From Sediminibacterium sp. Gen4 (lineage in GTDB: Bacteria > Bacteroidota > Bacteroidia > Chitinophagales > Chitinophagaceae): 64,000 bases of DNA. A program made the position numbers and the translations under genes. The notes under the pieces are model-generated. The model was not told the DNA's origin, did no database searches, and saw only the letters and a list, made by a program, of their open reading frames with translations. The DNA is taken from assembly GCA_013391385.1 (NCBI GenBank), contig JACBFI010000011.1:1-64000 (forward strand). Reading direction: 5' to 3'. Shown one piece after another: positions 59,281 through 64,000 of the stretch (position 1 is the stretch's first letter; every line of letters begins with the position of its first letter).

Positions 59281-60507
59281 ATGAAAAAAGCATGGCTACC
59301 CGTTCTACTGATGATTATCTCCCTTGCAGGGTTATTATGGAGCCGCGCTATCCTGTCTTTATCTGCAGCTTTATGGATTGTCTGGTTGTTTGCCCATTCA
59401 AGAAAAGATATTACTAAGAAAGAAAACAAGTCCTTACTCATCTGGGGAATAGCTCCTGTATTCATTGCGCTATTGGGCTGCTGGCAGAATGGTTTTGACA
59501 AAGAAGATCTTGATCATCTGCTTACGTTAAGTACTTATATCGTTGCTGCTCTTGCAGGTTCACTGATTGCAGTGAAACATCATCAAAGCGTGTTATTGAA
59601 ATATTGGGTTTGGATGAGTGTGATCGCATTGAGTTATCCGCTTTTCTGGTACATTACTCATTATCAGGAAGCCTTGGTCAGGTATGGCTCAGGACAAACA
59701 GTACCGGTTTGGATGGATCATGATCATGTTCGTTTTGGAATATTTTTAGCGATCGCTTGCTTTATCAGCTTTGTAATATACACAGAGCAAAAAATAATGC
59801 GACTGATCAGTTTATTTTTACTGGCAGCTATTTTACTACTCGCTATCCGAACAGCGTGGATCATGATACTGATTATGATTTTTGTTGCTGCTCTGTTTAT
59901 TTTGATAGAGGGTACCCGAGCACAAAAAAAACGATTGATCATAGGGATACTAGCCATACTCTTACTGGGCGCGATTACTTATCAGTTATCACCGGGCATA
60001 CAACAAAAACTTGCCTATACTTTATACGACTGGCAACAGTTTGAGGCCGGTAAAGCCAACCCAACTTTATCCGACGCCACCAGAAGGGTGATCAATGGTG
60101 AAGCTTGGCAGCTGATCCAATCCGGACAAAATAATATAGGCTGGTCTGCTATTGATGATGTGATTAGAAAAAGTGTTCAGGCAAGTTATCCTGAACAAAC
60201 ATTCGACTTCGGATGGCCATTTAATCAATGGTTGTTTTGGTGGATGGGAAGTGGGATTACCGGCTTAGTGTTATTCAGTATCTGGCTTCTTTTTCCGTTG
60301 ATTCGAGGTATTCAAAAAAGGAATATGGCATTGAGTGCTGTATCGGCAGCCATTATGGTGTCTTGTTTGGTAGAAACCAATCTTGCGTACCAATACAGTG
60401 TATGGATCCATGCATGGATTATCGCTTTATTGTGGAATTATCCAACTGGTTTTCTTCGAGAACCAACTACTTCAAAATCCGGTAATTACGAAAATCAAAA
60501 GGTCTGA
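59281..60507 (+). CDS. O-antigen ligase/polymerase-like membrane protein
   Basis: A 408-residue protein with about ten membrane helices and one larger periplasmic loop (about 215-315, GIQQKLAYTLYDWQQFEAGKANPTLSDATRRV), the architecture of Wzy/WaaL proteins. The DHDHVRFGIFLAIACFISF segment lies in the usual mid-protein position. Nearby glycosyltransferases support a surface polysaccharide role; ligase versus polymerase cannot be told. Its 3' end overlaps the convergent gene by 41 nt. Confidence 0.75.
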   Translation: MKKAWLPVLLMIISLAGLLWSRAILSLSAALWIVWLFAHSRKDITKKENKSLLIWGIAPVFIALLGCWQNGFDKEDLDHLLTLSTYIVAALAGSLIAVKHHQSVLLKYWVWMSVIALSYPLFWYITHYQEALVRYGSGQTVPVWMDHDHVRFGIFLAIACFISFVIYTEQKIMRLISLFLLAAILLLAIRTAWIMILIMIFVAALFILIEGTRAQKKRLIIGILAILLLGAITYQLSPGIQQKLAYTLYDWQQFEAGKANPTLSDATRRVINGEAWQLIQSGQNNIGWSAIDDVIRKSVQASYPEQTFDFGWPFNQWLFWWMGSGITGLVLFSIWLLFPLIRGIQKRNMALSAVSAAIMVSCLVETNLAYQYSVWIHAWIIALLWNYPTGFLREPTTSKSGNYENQKV

Positions 60508-61339
60508 TACCAGTTAATTTTTCAAAGTAGTACAGCAAACTGTCTTTTAAAGAAAACTTCTTTTTAGTAATATCGAGTTCAACTTTCCAATTTTGCTTGG
60601 CAATTCTTTCATGCATAACAGCCGGGTGTGTGCCCGTAAATTTTTGTAATGAATCGAATTCATCATAGTTCCAGAAATCAGGCGACTTCATCATTTCCTC
60701 CAGCTTTTGATCAGAATGCCAGAGCTTACTAAAGTTTTTTATTTTTTTCATCATCTGCTCCGGACTCTTTACCCAACCATAGTGATACACATAAGCATCT
60801 ACGGGTTTTACCCATAGTTTTCTTTCACCAACTCTAAAGCCTTGCGCATCTTTATAAGAAGTAATTTTTTTATCATTTCGAATGATCCTTACTTCATGAT
60901 CATACCATTTTCTACTGTCGCCTATATAATCATAGGTTCCATAAAAGTGTAGATATTTAAATACCAGCCCTTCTACTCGTTGATCATCCTTGTATTGTAA
61001 ACAGGTCTTACGAATAATATCATGGTATTGCTCATGTACCGCTTCATCACCCTGTATATAAAATGCCCAATCACTTTCCGGATCAATCAATTGAAAAGCT
61101 TTATTGGTTTCAACAGCTAATACGGTACCACCTGTACGTAAATTTTTATCCCAAACAGAATGATGGATTTTAATCTTCGGGTCATTGATGGACTGCATGA
61201 GTGCAAGGGTAGCATCATCAGAATCCCCGATCAGAATAATCATTTCATCTACCACCGGTAAAATAGAGCGGATCGCTTCTACGATCGGATAATCATTCAA
61301 TACCGCATTCTTGATAATGGTAAACCCCGAAATCTTCAT
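60467..61339 (-). CDS. Glycosyltransferase-like protein (GT2-related)
   Basis: A 290-residue protein read from the ATG at 61339 (MKISGFTIIKNAVLNDYPIVEAIRSILPVVDEMI). It resembles GT2-related proteins: IGDSDDATLALMQSI, and WAFYIQGDEAVHEQYHD as the DxD-like site (QGDE). It lacks obvious membrane segments. Longer in-frame start at 61393 adds an unlikely tail. It overlaps the Wzy-like gene at the 3' ends. Donor unknown. Confidence 0.75.
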   Translation of the reverse strand: MKISGFTIIKNAVLNDYPIVEAIRSILPVVDEMIILIGDSDDATLALMQSINDPKIKIHHSVWDKNLRTGGTVLAVETNKAFQLIDPESDWAFYIQGDEAVHEQYHDIIRKTCLQYKDDQRVEGLVFKYLHFYGTYDYIGDSRKWYDHEVRIIRNDKKITSYKDAQGFRVGERKLWVKPVDAYVYHYGWVKSPEQMMKKIKNFSKLWHSDQKLEEMMKSPDFWNYDEFDSLQKFTGTHPAVMHERIAKQNWKVELDITKKKFSLKDSLLYYFEKLTGIRPFDFRNYRILK

Positions 61340-61472
61340 AACACAAAGTAAAGAGGAAATAGATGATACAAGAAACAAAACACAAGTATTCAAGAAAACA
61401 GGGATATGAATCCTTAGACGCTATTTGTCGGATAAAGGCTATTTCCCTTATTTCGTATTGTATTGAAATACT

Positions 61473-62114
61473 ATGACCAATTTTATTCCCATTTTCCCAT
61501 TAGGTGTTGTTGTTTTTCCGGGTGAGCAATTGAACCTGCATATTTTTGAACCTCGGTATAGACAATTGATCCAAGATTGTTTTGGTGAAAAACGATCCTT
61601 TGGTATTCCCATTGTATTGAAGAATAATGTTTCTGAGATGGGTACATTGGTTACCATTACTGAAATTGTTCAAGTGCACAAGGACGGAAAAATGGATATC
61701 CGAACACGTGGAGAAAAGGTGTTCAGGATGTTGGAACTCGTAAAAACCATTCCCGAAAAACTGTATAGTGGCGCTATCGTTCATTATCCCGATAATGATG
61801 AAAGACAAAATAGTAAACTCACTGCTCAAGTGATTGCCGGTATCAGAGAGCTACATAAACTCATTCAGGTGAGTAAAGATTTTAAAAAATCAGATGATGA
61901 ATTGTGCAGTTATGATCTGGCACATCATGCCGGACTTTCACTCGAGGAAGAATATGAATTATTGGGGTTGTTGCATGAATCACAACGACTGGAATATCTG
62001 AAACAACATTTATCAAAAGTTTTGCCTGTTCTTGCCGGCATGGAATCTTTAAAAGAACGCATACAACTCAATGGTCATTTTAGAGAACTGAAAGGCTTTA
62101 ACTTTGACCTATAA
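61473..62114 (+). CDS. LON peptidase substrate-binding domain protein
   Basis: A 213-residue stand-alone Lon N-terminal domain: FIPIFPLGVVVFPGEQLNLHIFEPRYRQLIQDC, FGIPIVL, EMGTLVTITEIVQVHKDGKMDI, and a C-terminal helical part. It lacks the ATPase and protease domains of Lon, so it is a binding or scaffold protein of unknown role. 8 nt separate it from coaX. Confidence 0.9.
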   Translation: MTNFIPIFPLGVVVFPGEQLNLHIFEPRYRQLIQDCFGEKRSFGIPIVLKNNVSEMGTLVTITEIVQVHKDGKMDIRTRGEKVFRMLELVKTIPEKLYSGAIVHYPDNDERQNSKLTAQVIAGIRELHKLIQVSKDFKKSDDELCSYDLAHHAGLSLEEEYELLGLLHESQRLEYLKQHLSKVLPVLAGMESLKERIQLNGHFRELKGFNFDL

Positions 62115-62122
62115 ACCCATCT

Positions 62123-62857
62123 ATGTATACCAGCTTATGTTTTGATTTTGGCAATACGCGTTTGAAGTGCGCTGTATTTGAGGGTAAAGAACTCAAAGAA
62201 GTACTTGTGCTGGAGAATGATGATACCGATACAGTAGCTGCTATTCTGGATCAGTATCAACCCAAAAAAGCCATTCTTTCTTCAGTCATCAATCATCATT
62301 CCGGCTTAGAAACACTACTGTCTGAAAGAACAGGCTTTCATAAACTCGGACATACCAGCAAACTGCCTTTCACCACACCGGTAGGTAAGCCTGAAACAAT
62401 TGGTGCAGACAGATTGGCCATTTGTGCTGCGGCAGTGGACCTATTCCCCAATGGGCATAACCTGGCTATCGGATTGGGTACCTGTATTACGTATAATTAC
62501 ATCAATAAGTCACGCGAATTTTTGGGTGGCAGCATTTCACCGGGTATGACCATGCGTTTCAGGGCTATGCATGAACAAACCGCCTTATTGCCTATGGTTG
62601 AGCCTGATCATCACTTCCCTTTGATCGGTTTTGACACCAAAACCAACCTCCAGAGCGGTGTAATCATGGGAATGGCTAAGGAAATTGATGGAATTATTGA
62701 TGCTTATGCATTGAAATTCAACAACTTTAACGTGCTATTAACCGGGGGGGATATGGCTTTTTTTGTACCACATCTAAAAAACAGGATATTTGCCGACCCT
62801 TATCTAATTTTTAAAGGCCTGTATGCGATTTGTGAGCACAACATTACTGAGATTTAG
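62123..62857 (+). CDS. coaX: Type III pantothenate kinase
   Basis: A 244-residue ASKHA-fold kinase: CFDFGNTRLKCAVFEG (phosphate 1 motif), the KPETIGADRLAICAAAV block with catalytic Asp, GLGTCITYNYI and GGSISPGMTMRFRAMHEQTALLP. It makes 4'-phosphopantothenate, first step of coenzyme A synthesis. The following gene overlaps it by 35 nt, so they are probably co-expressed. Confidence 0.95.
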   Translation: MYTSLCFDFGNTRLKCAVFEGKELKEVLVLENDDTDTVAAILDQYQPKKAILSSVINHHSGLETLLSERTGFHKLGHTSKLPFTTPVGKPETIGADRLAICAAAVDLFPNGHNLAIGLGTCITYNYINKSREFLGGSISPGMTMRFRAMHEQTALLPMVEPDHHFPLIGFDTKTNLQSGVIMGMAKEIDGIIDAYALKFNNFNVLLTGGDMAFFVPHLKNRIFADPYLIFKGLYAICEHNITEI

Positions 62858-64000
62858 TTTAACCATTCTGATCACCGGATTTACCCTGCTTCAAACGAAC
62901 GCTCAGGAGAATTCACCCTTCACTCGTTATGGACTGGGTGAAACTTTCAACAGTTTACATGCGATCAATCGGGCTATGGGCGGACTCAGTGCTGCTTATT
63001 CTGATGGTATCAATAATAATGTGGGACAGGCGGTGAATTTTATGAATCCGGCTACGTATTCCAATTATTTCATGGTATCCTATGATATCGGATTAACCAT
63101 CGATACCAGGAATCTAAGAAGTGAAAATCCATCTGGCAAGTTTCGATCTAATTATTTCTATCCATCTTATCTGGCAGTAGGTATGCCATTAAAAAGAACC
63201 AAAGGTCTGGGTATGGCATTTGGTATCAGACCTGTTACACGCATCAACTACTCAGTTGTGAACAGAGAAAGAGTAGCAGGTGATAGTCTTGCTACTATTT
63301 TTGAAGGATCAGGAGGATTGAATCAGGCATTTGTAGGAATTGGAAAAAAATGGAAAAACCTCAGTATTGGTTTTAATACCGGTTTCAATTTTGGAAGAAG
63401 AGAAATCTCTACTAAAAAGATTTTCTTGAGTGATACAGCTTTCTTTTTCCAGTCGAATTCATCTACCATTACCACTTTCAATAAGGCTTTTTTGAATACA
63501 GGTTTCCAATATGAATTCTTGTTAAAGAAGCGAGTGGATCAGAAAACAAATGTTACCAATAATTATTTTTTAAGATTGGGAGGTACTTATAGTCTGAATC
63601 AAAATATGTCTGCTTCTCAGGATCAGAAAAGAGAAACTTATACTGAATCTGTAGCCGGTGATATTACGATTGATACAGTTTCAGTTATTAATAATATTAA
63701 AGGCACTATTGTACTACCATCCACTTATGCGGCTGGTATTACTTTTCATAAAACATCCAGCAATAACCGCGGTACTTTTGAAATGTGGTCGATAGGTGCA
63801 GAATATACCAGCACACAATGGAGCCAGTATCGTTTTTACAATCAGCCTGATCAGTTAGTGAACAGCTGGCAATTAAAAGTAGGCGCTCAACTCGCACCAG
63901 ATCCGTTGAATGGTAGAAATTACTGGAGTAATGTGAATTATCGCGTGGGGGCTTTTATTGGTAAAGACTATATCAATCCGGATGGTAATGGTCTTAAAAC
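62823..64000 (+). CDS. Outer membrane protein, truncated by the window edge
   Basis: At least 392 codons, open to the end of the window. It begins MRFVSTTLLRFSLTILITGF with a signal peptide ending near TNAQ. The mature start ENSPFTRYGLGETFNSLHAINRAMGGLSAAYSDG and FMNPATYSN resembles outer-membrane barrel proteins that often follow coaX in Bacteroidota. Later strands are typical barrel strands (LSIGFNTGFNFGRREI, YFLRLGGTYSLNQNMSA). The start overlaps coaX in another frame. Function unknown; I cannot see its end. Confidence 0.8.
   Translation, partial: MRFVSTTLLRFSLTILITGFTLLQTNAQENSPFTRYGLGETFNSLHAINRAMGGLSAAYSDGINNNVGQAVNFMNPATYSNYFMVSYDIGLTIDTRNLRSENPSGKFRSNYFYPSYLAVGMPLKRTKGLGMAFGIRPVTRINYSVVNRERVAGDSLATIFEGSGGLNQAFVGIGKKWKNLSIGFNTGFNFGRREISTKKIFLSDTAFFFQSNSSTITTFNKAFLNTGFQYEFLLKKRVDQKTNVTNNYFLRLGGTYSLNQNMSASQDQKRETYTESVAGDITIDTVSVINNIKGTIVLPSTYAAGITFHKTSSNNRGTFEMWSIGAEYTSTQWSQYRFYNQPDQLVNSWQLKVGAQLAPDPLNGRNYWSNVNYRVGAFIGKDYINPDGNGLK

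Noticed and set aside
1..64000. tRNA, rRNA, prophage, insertion sequence or integrase genes
   Set aside because: Looked for by eye in gaps and frames; none recognised. A covariance or profile search was not possible.

Overview
The window looks like chromosomal DNA of a member of the Bacteroidota, most likely family Chitinophagaceae (a Sediminibacterium-like organism; genus is a guess). Supporting signs are AT-rich DNA, Bacteroidota-type promoter boxes (TAnnTTTG, often only 4-15 nt before the ATG), futalosine-pathway menaquinone synthesis (mqnC), a fused ccoNO oxidase gene, a methionine synthase split into two genes, ribosomal protein bTHX, DUF4286, DUF5777 and Big_5 lipoproteins. I saw no rRNA, tRNA, CRISPR array, transposase or integrase gene.

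Layout. 1-5.6 kb: an aspartyl-protease-like protein, mqnC, an ECF sigma / anti-sigma / outer-membrane barrel operon, an L,D-transpeptidase. 5.8-11 kb: hydrolase, serS, gcvH, a second ECF sigma / RskA-type anti-sigma pair, a VanZ-like protein. 11.3-21.8 kb: a complete cbb3 oxidase locus on the minus strand (ccoS-ccoNO-ccoQ-ccoP-ccoG-two fixH-SafE-like, preceded by ccoI and a hemerythrin-like protein) with an FNR-type regulator next to it and two palindromic FNR-like sites. 21.9-34.3 kb: GH25 lysozyme, radical SAM protein, MarR, GHL10 protein, SRPBCC protein, UvrD-type helicase-nuclease, lipoprotein, recR, YceI and DUF5777. 34.5-38.3 kb: metH in two parts. 38.35-48.79 kb: a peptide-secretion island. 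48.8-64 kb: LOG protein, xth, HU, bTHX, class V aminotransferase, a block of glycosyltransferases and a Wzy-like protein around meaB, then LON-domain protein, coaX and a truncated outer-membrane protein.

The most interesting part is the island at 38.35-48.79 kb. Two small precursors (66 and 74 aa) share a 23-residue double-glycine leader and carry unrelated Cys-rich cores with 4 and 8 cysteines. Around them are a C39-peptidase ABC exporter, an HlyD-type adaptor, two TlpA-like thioredoxin proteins, a fusion of a Cys-less C39-like domain with VKOR and a DsbA-like thioredoxin domain, and an orphan NarL-type response regulator. The natural reading is an export route for disulfide-bonded peptides with its own oxidative folding enzymes. 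The island grew by tandem duplication: two fossil pieces of the VKOR-thioredoxin gene remain, the 150-bp control region is present at both ends, and each precursor has a paralogous 5' leader RNA whose helices are kept by compensatory base changes. A 20-bp sequence (19/20 identical), which is the 3' end of the neighbouring LOG gene, flanks the island on both sides.

A second unusual layer is a set of nine intergenic inverted-repeat elements built from short repeated words (7-9 nt). The words differ between loci, and the arms reach 36 bp. Two of the nine lie between divergent genes, so they cannot all be simple terminators.
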